Of a stretch of 64,000 nt of DNA, positions 17,789 to 26,663 are shown one piece after another. The first letter of the stretch is position 1. Each line of letters opens with the position of its first letter. The notes under the pieces are model-generated. The model saw only the letters and a program-made list of their open reading frames with translations, did no database searches and had not been told where the DNA came from. The stretch is taken from positions 186,001-250,000 of the forward strand of contig NZ_LT977071.1 in NCBI RefSeq assembly GCF_900250075.1, in the 5' to 3' direction. This stretch comes from Cupriavidus taiwanensis. GTDB lineage: Bacteria; Pseudomonadota; Gammaproteobacteria; Burkholderiales; Burkholderiaceae. Both the position numbers and the translations under genes were made by a program.

Positions 17789-20581
17789 TCAGCGCGACTG
17801 GCCTGCCCCTTGCATCGAGGCGTCGGCTTCGACATCCCGCAGCAACGCCACGGCTTCGTCGCGGCAGGTGACGCCCAGCTTGATGAAGATGTTCTTCAGA
17901 TGCCACTTCACCGTCTCCGGGGAGACGGACAGGGTGCGTGCCACCATCTTGTTCGACATCGCCTGCGAGATCAGCTTCAGCACCTCGGCCTCGCGCTCGC
18001 TCAGGGTCAGGACCGGCGAAGCGCGGCGTACAGCGCCGGGCGGCACCACGCGAGCGCGCCATCGCTCCGACGCTTCGAGCAGGCGTCTCGCAAAGAAGGC
18101 AAGGACAGGGTCGAACACCTGCGCCTGAAGCGCCTCCTGGATGAGCCTCGCACCATGGGGGGCGGCGTCTAGCAAGCTGCGCACCAGTCCGAACCGCTGG
18201 CCGTAACGCAGCGCCTCGCGCAGACGCTCGTACGCAACGCGTGCATTGCCGCGCCCGCGCTCGGCAACCGCACACTGCATCAGCACGATCGCAAGGTATC
18301 GGCCGCGCGAGGCCAGCTTCCCACTCTCCAGCAATGGCGTCAGATGCGACAAGGCACCATCGTAGTCATGGCGATGCAGGCACAATCCGCTCACGGCCAG
18401 TGTCGCGACAAAGTCAACGCTCCACGTTGCGGCGTGGCGTGTGCCATCACCGGCCAGCGCCTGCGCTCGGGCGACGGCTGCCTCGGCCGGATCGAGTTCC
18501 CCCTCGAGCAGCAGCCAGCGCGAGCGGACGCCAAGGGCAATCACCAGAAGGCGGTCAAGGCTGTGCCGAACCGCGTAGTCTTCCAGGCGGTCCAGGTACG
18601 CCACGGACTCCAGGCTCCGTCCCGCCACCCGGTGAGCCTGGGCGAGCATCTGCAGCGCGCGCAGCACGGCATCGGGCACCGACACCGCTTCGAGTCGCTC
18701 TATCCGCTTCTCCAGCAGTTTGCAGACGGCTTCGATCTCGTTGAGCTCGTACAATGTTTCGCTCAGCAACACCGCAGCCATGTGTGCGGCGCCCACGTAG
18801 ATGCCGCCCAGTTGCTCGGCTTCGTGCAGGACCTGGCGGAATACCGGCTCGGCTTCCAGGCACCGTCCTTCAATCGACAGGCTGAGGCCGGCGAAGCAGC
18901 GCCCCACGAGGCTGCTGACCATCGCGCCACCTTGCTCGGTGCTGTCGGCCAGCACCTCCCGGGCGCGCTCATATTCGCCGCGGTGCATGTGAATCCAGCC
19001 CACGACATTGCCACGCGTGGTCAGCATGAAATCGTCCGCGTCCGGCGGCACGCGCTCGAGCTCCGGCAGTAGCACCGTCGCGGCACTGATGTCGTCCCGC
19101 ATCAGCGCCAGTCCGCCTCGCAATACCGTCACCGCATACCGTTCACGCTCGCCGAGGGTGGCTGCCTTCAGGGCCAGCTGCTCGATAGCCTGTTCTGCGG
19201 CAGCGAGGTGGCGCGACCGGAGATCGATGTGCGCCTGCATGGTCTGCAGCACAAAGTACGACTCGACCAGCCCGGCGGGCAGCGAACGGAGCAACCGGGT
19301 CAGCCGGCCGAGACCATCTCGCGCAAGCAGCTCCGAAGCCCGCGCCAGAATCACATCCGCCGCGGCGCCCGCCTCCCCGGCGAGCACCGCGTGCGCCACC
19401 GCCTCCTCGACGTAGTCGCGCTGCTCGAACCAACGCCAGGCTGCGGCATGGAGCGCGCGCTGCCGTTCTTCCGGCATGGCGGCGACGCGCGCGAGCAGGA
19501 CTTCCCGCAGCAAAGGGTGAAGGCGATACCAGCTCTCCTGGTCATGGTCACTCACCTGGATCAGGAACAGATTGCTGCTGTCGAGCCTGACCAGACGCGT
19601 CATCATGCGTGCCACCGCCCGCGGCTCGCCCACCAGGGTCGCGCACAGGTGCGCGCTGAAGCGGTCGCAGATGGCCGCGCAGGTCAGTAGTTTCTGGTCG
19701 TCGGCATCCAGCTGACTCAGGACCTCGCGGTCGAAGTACTGCGCGAACGTGCCGGCATCGCGCAGCGCAGTGGGCGAAAAGCCGGCCCCATGCTTGGCCT
19801 TGATGTCGAGGGCAAACAATTGCAGGCCGGCAATCCAGCCATCGGTCAGCTCATGCAGCTGCCTGGCTTCGCGCGGACTGACCACGCCGAGCTGCTCGCG
19901 CAGATATGCCTCGGACTCCACCGGGTTAAAACGCAGATCGCGAAAATCGAACACACTTAGCAAGCCTTGCGCATGCATGCGGGCCAGTGAAAGTGAAAGC
20001 CGGTTACGCGAACAGAGAACCACGTGCAAGTGCGGTGGCGCGTAGTCGAGCAGCCATTGCAGGGCTTGCCAGATGCGCACGTCCTCGATGTGGTGGACGT
20101 CGTCGAGCATCAGCACCAGGTCGCGCGGCTGAGTGGCAATCGCCTCGATCAGCGTCACCACCCAGCTTTCGGCCGCAGAGAAATCGCCACGGTCTCCGGC
20201 AAGACCGGCAGCCTTCTGCGCAATATCGGCGTTCACCAGCGCGATGCTGGCAAGCAGACAGTCGAAGAAGCGGACGGGATCATTGTCCTCTTCTTCCAGC
20301 GAGAACCAGGCCACGTCAAAACCCAGCGCAACTAATCCCTGACGCCATGCGACCAGCGCCGACGTCTTGCCGCATCCGGCCGGCCCCTGCACCACCACAC
20401 ATCGCCGATGCCGCGCGTCGAGCAGCCTGTGAACCAGCGCTTCGCGGGCCAGCAGCCGCCGGGCCGGGCGCGGCGGCGTCAGCTTCGTACCGGCAATCGG
20501 CTCGGGCGGGCTCTTGGGTACGTTTGGCAATTGCGTCGACCCTGGATAAATGGGGGCATGTATCCGTTGCGCAGAACTCAC
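17789..20581 (-). CDS. MalT-type LuxR-family ATP-dependent transcriptional regulator
   Basis: 930 residues from a GTG at 20581 (no strong Shine-Dalgarno seen; no nearby ATG alternative). An N-terminal STAND ATPase has Walker A GPAGCGKTSA near residue 67 and Walker B LVLMLDDVHH near 155. A long TPR-like helical middle (about 400-830) precedes a C-terminal LuxR helix-turn-helix (LSEREAEVLKLISQAMSNKMVARTLSVSPETVKWHLKNIF). Such proteins are inducer- and ATP-activated. It lies directly upstream of the second acyl-CoA operon on the same strand and is its likely activator. Confidence 0.9.
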   Translation of the reverse strand: MSSAQRIHAPIYPGSTQLPNVPKSPPEPIAGTKLTPPRPARRLLAREALVHRLLDARHRRCVVVQGPAGCGKTSALVAWRQGLVALGFDVAWFSLEEEDNDPVRFFDCLLASIALVNADIAQKAAGLAGDRGDFSAAESWVVTLIEAIATQPRDLVLMLDDVHHIEDVRIWQALQWLLDYAPPHLHVVLCSRNRLSLSLARMHAQGLLSVFDFRDLRFNPVESEAYLREQLGVVSPREARQLHELTDGWIAGLQLFALDIKAKHGAGFSPTALRDAGTFAQYFDREVLSQLDADDQKLLTCAAICDRFSAHLCATLVGEPRAVARMMTRLVRLDSSNLFLIQVSDHDQESWYRLHPLLREVLLARVAAMPEERQRALHAAAWRWFEQRDYVEEAVAHAVLAGEAGAAADVILARASELLARDGLGRLTRLLRSLPAGLVESYFVLQTMQAHIDLRSRHLAAAEQAIEQLALKAATLGERERYAVTVLRGGLALMRDDISAATVLLPELERVPPDADDFMLTTRGNVVGWIHMHRGEYERAREVLADSTEQGGAMVSSLVGRCFAGLSLSIEGRCLEAEPVFRQVLHEAEQLGGIYVGAAHMAAVLLSETLYELNEIEAVCKLLEKRIERLEAVSVPDAVLRALQMLAQAHRVAGRSLESVAYLDRLEDYAVRHSLDRLLVIALGVRSRWLLLEGELDPAEAAVARAQALAGDGTRHAATWSVDFVATLAVSGLCLHRHDYDGALSHLTPLLESGKLASRGRYLAIVLMQCAVAERGRGNARVAYERLREALRYGQRFGLVRSLLDAAPHGARLIQEALQAQVFDPVLAFFARRLLEASERWRARVVPPGAVRRASPVLTLSEREAEVLKLISQAMSNKMVARTLSVSPETVKWHLKNIFIKLGVTCRDEAVALLRDVEADASMQGAGQSR

Positions 20582-20740
20582 TGCTCACGCAGGGCACTTA
20601 GCGAATGGGACATTATAAGGCCCGGGGCAAGGCCGTGGCGTTCGACGACAACTGAGGGTCGGTGGCAACAAGAAACCGGGGGTAATCAGCCCTCGGTGTA
20701 CAACTGGCCTATGCAGCCAACAACGCAACCCAGCGGATGG

Positions 20741-21514
20741 TCAAGTAGCAAAGTCCGACGCACCCGAACTTGCGAGCAAGCGCAGCATCGCAGGCCAGGC
20801 CGAATGGCCGACGAGCCGCCCTTCCGGGTGAAATACTTTGGCCGTCATCTGACACAACTCCCGGGCAGGGAGACGCAGGTTCCCGGACATGTGCATGGCA
20901 TCCACCTGTACCTTGCAAGCTATTTCGAGCCAGTAGCAACGATTGAAGGCTTCCGGGACCGTGGGCCCGACCACCAGCATGCCATGGTTTCGCAGGACCA
21001 GAACCTCATTGCTGCCGAGATCGCGTTGCAAACGTTCTTCTTCATCGCGGTTGAGCACCGGGCCTTCATAGTCGTGATATCCGACATAACCCTCGAAGCG
21101 CATCGCGGTCTGGGTCAGAGGCAGCAATCCTGCCTCCAGCGAAGAAACCGCCATGCCGGCACGCGTATGGGTGTGAATCACGCATCCCACGTCTTCACGG
21201 GCTTTGTGCACCGAGGTATGGATGATCGCCCCGGCGGGATTTACAACGTAACCGAGTTCATTCTCCGGCTGAAGAACGACTTCGCCGCTCATGTCGATCG
21301 TGATCAGATTCGAAGCGGTAATCTCCGAGTAAAGGTAGCCGTACGCGTTGATGAGCAGATGATCCGTTCCTGGAATGCGGGCGGATATATGGTTGTAGAT
21401 CATGTCCGTAATGCCATACAGACTCATCAGCCGATAGCATGCAGCCAGTTCCACGCGCATTTCCCACTCTTCACAAGAAACCACTTGCCTGACCTGGGAG
21501 ATAGGAATTTTCAT
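20741..21514 (-). CDS. Class II aldolase/adducin-family protein
   Basis: 257 residues from ATG 21514; a TTG six codons earlier is possible. Metal-binding His residues are recognisable in NHISAR, VIHTHTRAGMAV and VLRNHGMLVVG. The family includes zinc aldolases for sugar phosphates and also decarboxylases and dehydratases of unknown substrate. This non-sugar subgroup is common next to Bug proteins. It is third in an operon after a Bug gene and a TauD-type oxygenase, suggesting catabolism of an organic acid. Confidence 0.85.
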   Translation of the reverse strand: MKIPISQVRQVVSCEEWEMRVELAACYRLMSLYGITDMIYNHISARIPGTDHLLINAYGYLYSEITASNLITIDMSGEVVLQPENELGYVVNPAGAIIHTSVHKAREDVGCVIHTHTRAGMAVSSLEAGLLPLTQTAMRFEGYVGYHDYEGPVLNRDEEERLQRDLGSNEVLVLRNHGMLVVGPTVPEAFNRCYWLEIACKVQVDAMHMSGNLRLPARELCQMTAKVFHPEGRLVGHSAWPAMLRLLASSGASDFAT

Positions 21515-21567
21515 TTTCTTGGGGGGTGACAAGTAGAAGTACCGTCAAGGCAGGGAAACCAGGCAAC

Positions 21568-22605
21568 TCAATCGAGCATGGCTACCTGTACATCGCGGCT
21601 GCCCTGATATGGGTTCCGGCCATGCCAGGTCTCGAGATTGTCGAGAATCATGACATCCCCATCCAGCCAGGGCCAGGCGCGCGTGCGCTGATCCAGGAAG
21701 TGCTCGAAGTGCTGCACGTCTTCCAGTGTCAGTGGCTCGCCGTTACCCAAGAATGTCCCGGTCGGGTGCTTCTGGGAGGCCCGGATACTCTCGACAAGCT
21801 CGGCATCCAGGCCTTCGCTGACGGTAACGGTGTTGTAGGAATGAAGATTGGACCGATACAGGAGTTGGCCAGTCTTCGGATGCGCGGCGGCGGCTCCGGT
21901 GCGGTTTATCACGGTGAGGCCGCCGTCTTCGTTCCACAACGGCTCGAGTCCCTTGGACCGGCAGACCTCTTCGACTTCAGCCGGGTCATCGGTCTCGAAG
22001 GCGAGATTCCAGCCGCGCAGGTCCATGTGAGGCACGGCTGCGTCCAGCGCCGCGGTGCGCGGGGCGTAGTTGCGCACGGTCATGATGCCGTGTTCCTCGA
22101 GCTTCTTGCGCAAGGGCTGCGGCAGGCTCTCCAGCAGGCCTCTAACGTCACCAATGATGGTCTCTCCGCCGATATCAGCGGCCTTTTTGCTGAAGAAGGC
22201 AATGCGTAACGGGTAGTCCCTGAGGTAAGCCATTTCCGAATGCAGCCGCAGTCGCACAGCGCGGTCGAGGCGCGTCGCCTCCATCACCTGCCCCTCGACT
22301 CGCATGCGAGGGGCCACGCCACCCTTGTAGTCGCCATGAAAGGTCGGGAAGAGCGCCATGAGCGCGGCGAAGTGTGCGGTTTCCGAGATGGGGAAGCCTC
22401 GCAGGACAATGCCGCCATACTCGCAAATCAATGCATCCAGCGTCGGGCGGCATTCCTTTGCCCACTGAAGAAACCTTTCACGCTCCTTGAGCGCGTCGGA
22501 TGCGGGCTCGATGAATAGTGGCGGGGTACCGGGCTCGAAGGCGTTGCAGCGAACCAGTTCGCCAAGCTCTCGGACGATCACGGTCTTCCTAACAGCGTTC
22601 ATCAT
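21568..22605 (-). CDS. TauD/TfdA-family Fe(II)/2-oxoglutarate dioxygenase
   Basis: 345 residues; ATG 22605 or the adjacent ATG 22602, the latter better spaced from GGAG. The iron facial triad is visible as RLHSEMAYL (His-x-Glu, residues about 123-131) and TWHGRNPYQGSRD (distal His, with the Arg that binds 2-oxoglutarate). HSE in place of HxD is usual in the SyrP/clavaminate-synthase-like subgroup. It would hydroxylate or oxidatively cleave a small acid. Neighbours are a Bug protein and a class II aldolase, so a three-step uptake, oxidation and cleavage path is plausible. Confidence 0.85.
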   Translation of the reverse strand: MMNAVRKTVIVRELGELVRCNAFEPGTPPLFIEPASDALKERERFLQWAKECRPTLDALICEYGGIVLRGFPISETAHFAALMALFPTFHGDYKGGVAPRMRVEGQVMEATRLDRAVRLRLHSEMAYLRDYPLRIAFFSKKAADIGGETIIGDVRGLLESLPQPLRKKLEEHGIMTVRNYAPRTAALDAAVPHMDLRGWNLAFETDDPAEVEEVCRSKGLEPLWNEDGGLTVINRTGAAAAHPKTGQLLYRSNLHSYNTVTVSEGLDAELVESIRASQKHPTGTFLGNGEPLTLEDVQHFEHFLDQRTRAWPWLDGDVMILDNLETWHGRNPYQGSRDVQVAMLD

Positions 22606-22638
22606 TTCTCCAAGTATCAGATCAAAAGACAGTCGATC

Positions 22639-23610
22639 CTATTTTTCCTCGGTCACGTTGCCAAATTTCCTGATGTAACCCTGCCATTCCGAATACTCGG
22701 ATTTCAGGCTATTCATCGTTTGCTCTGGCGTGGTACTGATCAGCCTGACGCCAAGTGCCGCAGTCGCTTCCGCCGTCTTCGGGTCATTGATGGCCAGAGC
22801 CATGTCCTGCGCCAGCTGATCGACAATCTTGCGAGGCGTTGACTCGCGAACGAAATACGACATCCCAGACATCCTGTCGCCACCCTGGTACCCCAGCTCC
22901 CGGAATGTCGGAACCTGTGGCAGGGATTGCCATCGATTGGTTCCGGTTACGGCAACCACCCAAGCTCCTCCTGAGTTCACTGCCTTATGCGCACCGGAAA
23001 CACTCATCAGGCCGGACGTCACATGACCACCTACGATGTTCGTGATCATTTGCGCCTCCCCCGAAACCGGAATATGAATAAGGTTGATCCCGATTGAGGC
23101 CTTGAGTTGCTCCCCGAGATATTGGGTGGAGCTGCCGCTTCCATGCGAGGCGAAGCTGTATTCGGGATGTTTGCGTGCCTCATCGAAAAATGAAACGGCA
23201 TCGCGGGAGCGGGTAGTGTTGCTGGCAACCAGCACTACCGGGGTTCTGAATACCTCGGTAACGGGTATGAAATCGCTGAGAGTCTTGTATCCAGGGTTGC
23301 CGCGGAGCAGCTCGGTGGAAATCATCACGGCCGGAGAATTCATGAGGATGGTATATCCATCCGCAGGCTGCCGATGCACATAGACCGTGCCGATTGCACC
23401 TCCCGCGCCGGGACGGTTTTCCACAATCACAGGCTTCCCCCAACGCGCACTGAGTCGCGCCGCAATTGCGCGGGAGATGACATCGCCGCTGCCACCGGCG
23501 GCGAACGGTATCACCAGGGTGACGGGCTTGTCCGGGAACGCGTGACTCTGGCCTGCCGAGAATATGGAACAGCTCATCAGTACAACCCTAAGCATCCATT
23601 GCAAAGACAT
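22639..23610 (-). CDS. Bug/TctC-family periplasmic solute-binding protein
   Basis: 323 residues with a signal peptide ending near SAGQSHA and the blocks FPDKPVTLVIPFAAGGSGDVIS, RPGAGGAIGTVYVHRQPADG and IPVSGEAQMITNIVGGHV. It starts 11 bases after AGGAGGGAG, a strong ribosome site. It is the first gene of the Bug, TauD and aldolase operon, with an AT-rich promoter region upstream. Codon use is less GC-biased than in the Bug genes of the two acyl-CoA clusters. Confidence 0.88.
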   Translation of the reverse strand: MSLQWMLRVVLMSCSIFSAGQSHAFPDKPVTLVIPFAAGGSGDVISRAIAARLSARWGKPVIVENRPGAGGAIGTVYVHRQPADGYTILMNSPAVMISTELLRGNPGYKTLSDFIPVTEVFRTPVVLVASNTTRSRDAVSFFDEARKHPEYSFASHGSGSSTQYLGEQLKASIGINLIHIPVSGEAQMITNIVGGHVTSGLMSVSGAHKAVNSGGAWVVAVTGTNRWQSLPQVPTFRELGYQGGDRMSGMSYFVRESTPRKIVDQLAQDMALAINDPKTAEATAALGVRLISTTPEQTMNSLKSEYSEWQGYIRKFGNVTEEK

Positions 23611-23626
23611 CGATCTCCCTCCTGTA

Positions 23627-23649
23627 ATTGATATATTTTTAAAATCAAT
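23627..23649. promoter_or_regulatory. AT-rich inverted repeat upstream of Bug/TauD operon
   Basis: ATTGAT-N11-ATCAAT lies 17-39 bp upstream of the Bug start in the only strongly AT-rich stretch of the neighbourhood. It could be an operator or part of an UP-element promoter. No regulator gene is adjacent. Confidence 0.35.
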
Positions 23650-24699
23650 AATTGCTTGTTTCCATTGATAATTTACTGAAAAGAGATCGACAAATCTGCC
23701 CTGCGAGACCGGGGCGCAAGGGTGAGGCGGTGATCCGGGGGGAAACAGGAGCGCGAGGGTTCCCCCTGCCGGTCAAGGCATCTCCAGATTTTCCTTGGAG
23801 GTTGCAGGCCTTATCGGCAATGATGGCTGCGGCGGACACCTCCCTACCCCCCCATAAATGGGTGGCTGGCAGCGATGGACAGGGCTACGCGGCACGACGC
23901 CAGGGCGAGTCAGGTCCTGGGCATTGCCCTTGGGGTGCCGTACCGCATCCGCGTTCATGGATGAGCAGTTCCGTGCCCTGGCTGTCACGAATTTCGAACA
24001 AGTGGGCTAGAGTTCGGTCGGCATAGCCCGCCGGATGCGCAGCGGCAATTGCGTGCCGCCCGAGGCTGGCCACCACACGGCTGTTGCGACCTAACTTGGT
24101 TGCTCGTCAAGAATGTCTGCCAAGGCAGCCACGCCGGATCGCGAGCTATGGTCATGCAGCAGAAGACCCCGCGCCCGGTCCAGTTCGAGATCCGAGTCGG
24201 CTACATGCATTGCGGCATGTCTCAACGCGACAGTATGCACGGCTGGCTCATCGATGGGTCGCCTCCATCAGGGACTTGACTATACGGCGTTTGGCACGCA
24301 GGAACAGAAGGCAAGGTCCTATTTGCCCCTGCGGCCGCGGCGTATGACGCAGTTAAGAGTTATTGGTAGTTTCAAGATAGCCACTGACGCGAAGAGGCTA
24401 CGAACCTAAGCTTTTGAAGCGGCCGTATGCCTTGCGTCGTTGCGAACTCTCAGTCGGGTCACCGGCTTCCCCTCTGCCGCCTGAAGTCAGCCGGCCACAA
24501 TGCGTCATTCAGATGAACAGTCACCAGTGGCAGCTACCTGGCCAGAAGCGGACATCTGCCTTCAATCTGACGACCGACGGCTCAGGGTCGAGAGGCGTCT
24601 CTGGCGCAAGCCGCCCGCAACGGGAGATGCCGAAGGCCGAGACCGGCTGCAGTTTCAACCGACCTGCCCCGCGGCCCCGCGTCCCGACGCCCCCAAAGA
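23650..24699. other. Long non-coding or decayed region
   Basis: No intact gene recognised. On the minus strand 24285-23885 can be read as one decayed protein in two frames joined near 24100 (DLELDRARGLLLHDHSS, then KLGRNSRVVASLGRHAIAAAHPAGYADRTLAHLF), interrupted by a stop. The ancestral family is not clear to me. The remainder shows no convincing gene, promoter or RNA. Confidence 0.4.
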
Positions 24700-25222
24700 A
24701 AAATTGCGAATCGTCTGATCGCCATCCCCACTGAAAAGGCAAAAACTAGGGCATCACCGAAACAACGGTGATCGGGCGTCACAACCCGTTTATCATCAAC
24801 GGATGGTCGCTCCGGCGACCATCTCCACACGCACGCGCGCGTCGTTCCACTATGGCGGGCCGGGCGGGGCAGCCGAAAGGCTGGCCGGGCTTCGTTGATG
24901 AACCGGTTTGTGACCCCCGCTGTCAGGCCCGCCACCCTCTACCGTTTGCATCAGGCGGGTCTCCCAACCTTCTTCAGGAGAACGCAATGCAAGAGAAAAC
25001 CCATCCGAAGCACGAAACCATCTTCGTCGGCATTCCCGCGGAAACTCTGGAATCCCTCGACCGAATCCAGGCCGGCCTGGGCAGCGTCCTGTCGCTGCTG
25101 GAAGTGGAAAGCGAACGGTCCGAGGGATGCCACGGCGTTCATTGCCTGCTGGCGATGATCAAGATGCAGGTGGATCAGATGGCCGAGGCTTTGCAGCCTG
25201 AGGCTGAGTCGTTATGACACCC
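24700..25222 (+). repeat. 0.52-kb direct repeat, copy 1 (leader plus DUF1484-like gene)
   Basis: Near-identical to 25851-26374 at an offset of 1151-1152 bp. The copy holds about 285 bp of leader and one small gene. The leader has two hairpins: ATCACCG-AAACAA-CGGTGAT (24753-24772) and GATGGTCGC-TCCG-GCGACCATC (24802-24823). Similarity stops within a few bases of the stop codon. Confidence 0.85.
24987..25217 (+). CDS. Small conserved protein, DUF1484-like, copy 1
   Basis: 76 residues. ATG 24987 has AGGAGA six bases upstream, which decides the start over a longer open frame whose upstream part is low complexity. The protein is mostly helical: IPAETLESLDRIQAGLGSVLSLLEVESE, then GVHCLLAMIKMQVDQMAEAL. 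This resembles the DUF1484 family of Ralstonia and Cupriavidus, function unknown, by my recollection. It differs from copy 2 at only two residues (Lys9/Gln and Ser20/Ala). Confidence 0.7.
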   Translation: MQEKTHPKHETIFVGIPAETLESLDRIQAGLGSVLSLLEVESERSEGCHGVHCLLAMIKMQVDQMAEALQPEAESL

Positions 25223-25265
25223 AGGCTTCACGGTGCTGCCCGGCCCCAACCGACACGCCGCAGGG

Positions 25266-25344
25266 CGCGTTCCCGTCGACCGTGCATGTTGCAGAACACG
25301 GCGCAGGCATCCGGTTCGTGCCGGTGCAATGGAATACTGATTGA
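25266..25344 (+). pseudogene. C-terminal remnant of MBL-fold hydrolase gene
   Basis: Reads AFPSTVHVAEHGAGIRFVPVQWNTD then a stop, matching the last residues of the intact hydrolase at 29131-30066 (AFPSIGHVAKHGESFRFVPVQWDY). Nucleotide similarity continues into the downstream terminator hairpin. The rest of the gene is absent, so this is a fragment of a divergent paralogue. Confidence 0.75.
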
Positions 25345-25363
25345 CGGTCCCGCAGCAATGACG

Positions 25364-25383
25364 CCCGTCGCGCCGGCGACGGG
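25364..25383 (+). terminator. Terminator-like hairpin, relic of hydrolase gene
   Basis: CCCGTCGC-GCCG-GCGACGGG, an 8-bp stem with a 4-nt loop, in the same position after the stop as the hairpin at 30093-30108 behind the intact paralogue. It has no long T-tract. Confidence 0.5.
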
Positions 25384-25645
25384 CCATTTGTTCGTCGGAA
25401 CTGTACTCGACCGAATACGGGGCAGGTATCAGCGATTACGCGGCGATGCCGATCATGGGAGCGAGCGTTACGATCAGCGCGGGCAGAGGGGGATGGACAA
25501 GCCTACGATTGATGTCCGACTTTGGAGATCCCGGCCACGCGGCGCATTGCGCTGTCAGGATTGCAGCGGGGCTTCTCTGCAGCGGGCTTCCCTCTGGTTC
25601 ATTATCCTATTCAAAAAAGCAGGTTTTGCCCAGAATACTGGACAT

Positions 25646-25846
25646 ATGCCAGCTTTTACCGATACCACTTCCGTCCTTGAGCGCCATTTGCTCCGGCAAC
25701 TCGGCGACCGCATCAAACGCCTGCGAAAGGCTCAAGGTCTTGGCACGGTGGAGATGGCCAGGCGCGTGGGCATCTCCCGCGCCAACCATGGGCACATATT
25801 TGCGCGTCATGTTCGTACTGGGGGTTGCCGGTGATTCCCTTCCCCG
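25646..25846 (+). pseudogene. Truncated XRE/HipB-like antitoxin gene
   Basis: Starts as a helix-turn-helix protein (MPAFTDTTSVLERHLLRQL, then RIKRLRKAQGLGTVEMARRVGISR). At 25787 the reading shifts: the family continuation PTMGTYLRVMFVLGVAGD is in another frame, joined across a GCGC. About ten codons, including the recognition-helix turn, are missing, and the gene stops where repeat copy 2 begins. Intact relatives usually precede hipA; no hipA is present. Confidence 0.7.
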
Positions 25847-25850
25847 CCCT

Positions 25851-26374
25851 AAAATTGCGAATCGTCTGATCGCCATCCCCACTGAAAAGGCAAAAACTAG
25901 GGCCATCACCGAAACAACGGTGATCGGGAGTCGAAACCCGAATATCATCAACGGATGGTCGCTCCGGCGACCATCTCCACACGCACGCGCGCGTCGTTTC
26001 ACTATGGCGGGCCGAGCGGGGCAGCCGAAAGGCTGGCCGGGCTTCGTTGGTGATCCGGTATTTCGACCCCCGCTGCCAGGCCCGCCACCTCTACTGTTTG
26101 CATCAGGCGGGTCTCCCAACCTTCTTCAGGAGAACGCAATGCAAGAGAAAACCCATCCGCAGCACGAAACCATCTTCGTCGGCATTCCCGCGGAAACCCT
26201 GGAAGCCCTCGACCGGATCCAGGCCGGCCTGGGTAGCGTCCTGTCGCTGCTGGAAGTGGAAAGCGAACGGTCCGAGGGATGCCACGGCGTCCATTGCCTG
26301 CTGGCGATGATCAAGATGCAGGTGGATCAGATGGCCGAAGCTTTGCAGCCTGAGGCTGAGTCGTTATGACACCC
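25851..26374 (+). repeat. 0.52-kb direct repeat, copy 2
   Basis: Second copy of the 24700-25222 unit, with one extra C near 25904. The leader hairpins recur at 25905-25924 and 25954-25975. The left end abuts the broken XRE gene and the right end lies a few bases past the stop codon, suggesting duplication or insertion of a defined cassette. Confidence 0.85.
26139..26369 (+). CDS. Small conserved protein, DUF1484-like, copy 2
   Basis: 76 residues, 74 identical to the copy at 24987, with the same AGGAGA ribosome site and start context. Predicted helical, no signal peptide or membrane segment, one Cys (EGCHGVHCLL has two Cys in all). Function unknown. Preservation of the reading frame and leader in both copies argues that it is expressed, unlike the broken genes around it. 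Confidence 0.7.
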   Translation: MQEKTHPQHETIFVGIPAETLEALDRIQAGLGSVLSLLEVESERSEGCHGVHCLLAMIKMQVDQMAEALQPEAESL

Positions 26375-26453
26375 CGTCATCCGACTCTTCCCTTACCGCG
26401 GATCCGTGTTCGCGTAGCGAGACGTTAAATTCGCCGCCCTGCCCGACCGTGCT

Positions 26454-26567
26454 TTACTCGGTAATGTGGCCGCCATGGCGCTCGACCAGCGCGTAGCTGA
26501 TGGACCGGCTGAGCCCGGTCCCCCTCTGCCTCTTTGGTGGTGAAAACGGACTGAACAGATTGGGCAG
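26454..26567 (-). pseudogene. Sensor histidine kinase C-terminal remnant
   Basis: On the minus strand LPNLFSPF, then (in a shifted frame) TTKEAEGTGL, then SISYALVERHGGHITE corresponds to the F and G2 boxes of a HATPase domain (usual form FFTTKxxGTGLGLSIS). Small compensating indels shift the middle part, and nothing recognisable of the dimerisation or sensor domains remains. Confidence 0.65.
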
Positions 26568-26663
26568 GTCTTTCCCTCGCTGCCCCGACCGCAATTCACC
26601 ATACGAGTTTGGTGTGGCGAACACTCGTCCCATACCTCTGAAGTGACCTGAAAGGCTTCCCAC

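Noticed and set aside
17625-18275. Extension of the dehydrogenase to 595 residues
   Set aside because: It would lie inside luxR in another frame, and GGGGGGAG precedes the GTG at 17624.
24768-24986. Longer 149-residue version of the first DUF1484-like protein
   Set aside because: The upstream part is Arg/Pro-rich, contains the leader hairpins and does not resemble a protein domain; AGGAGA marks the later ATG.
25446-26138. 307-residue fused frame ending in the second DUF1484-like gene
   Set aside because: It strings together the XRE remnant, repeat leader and small gene by chance; the ribosome site is at the internal ATG.
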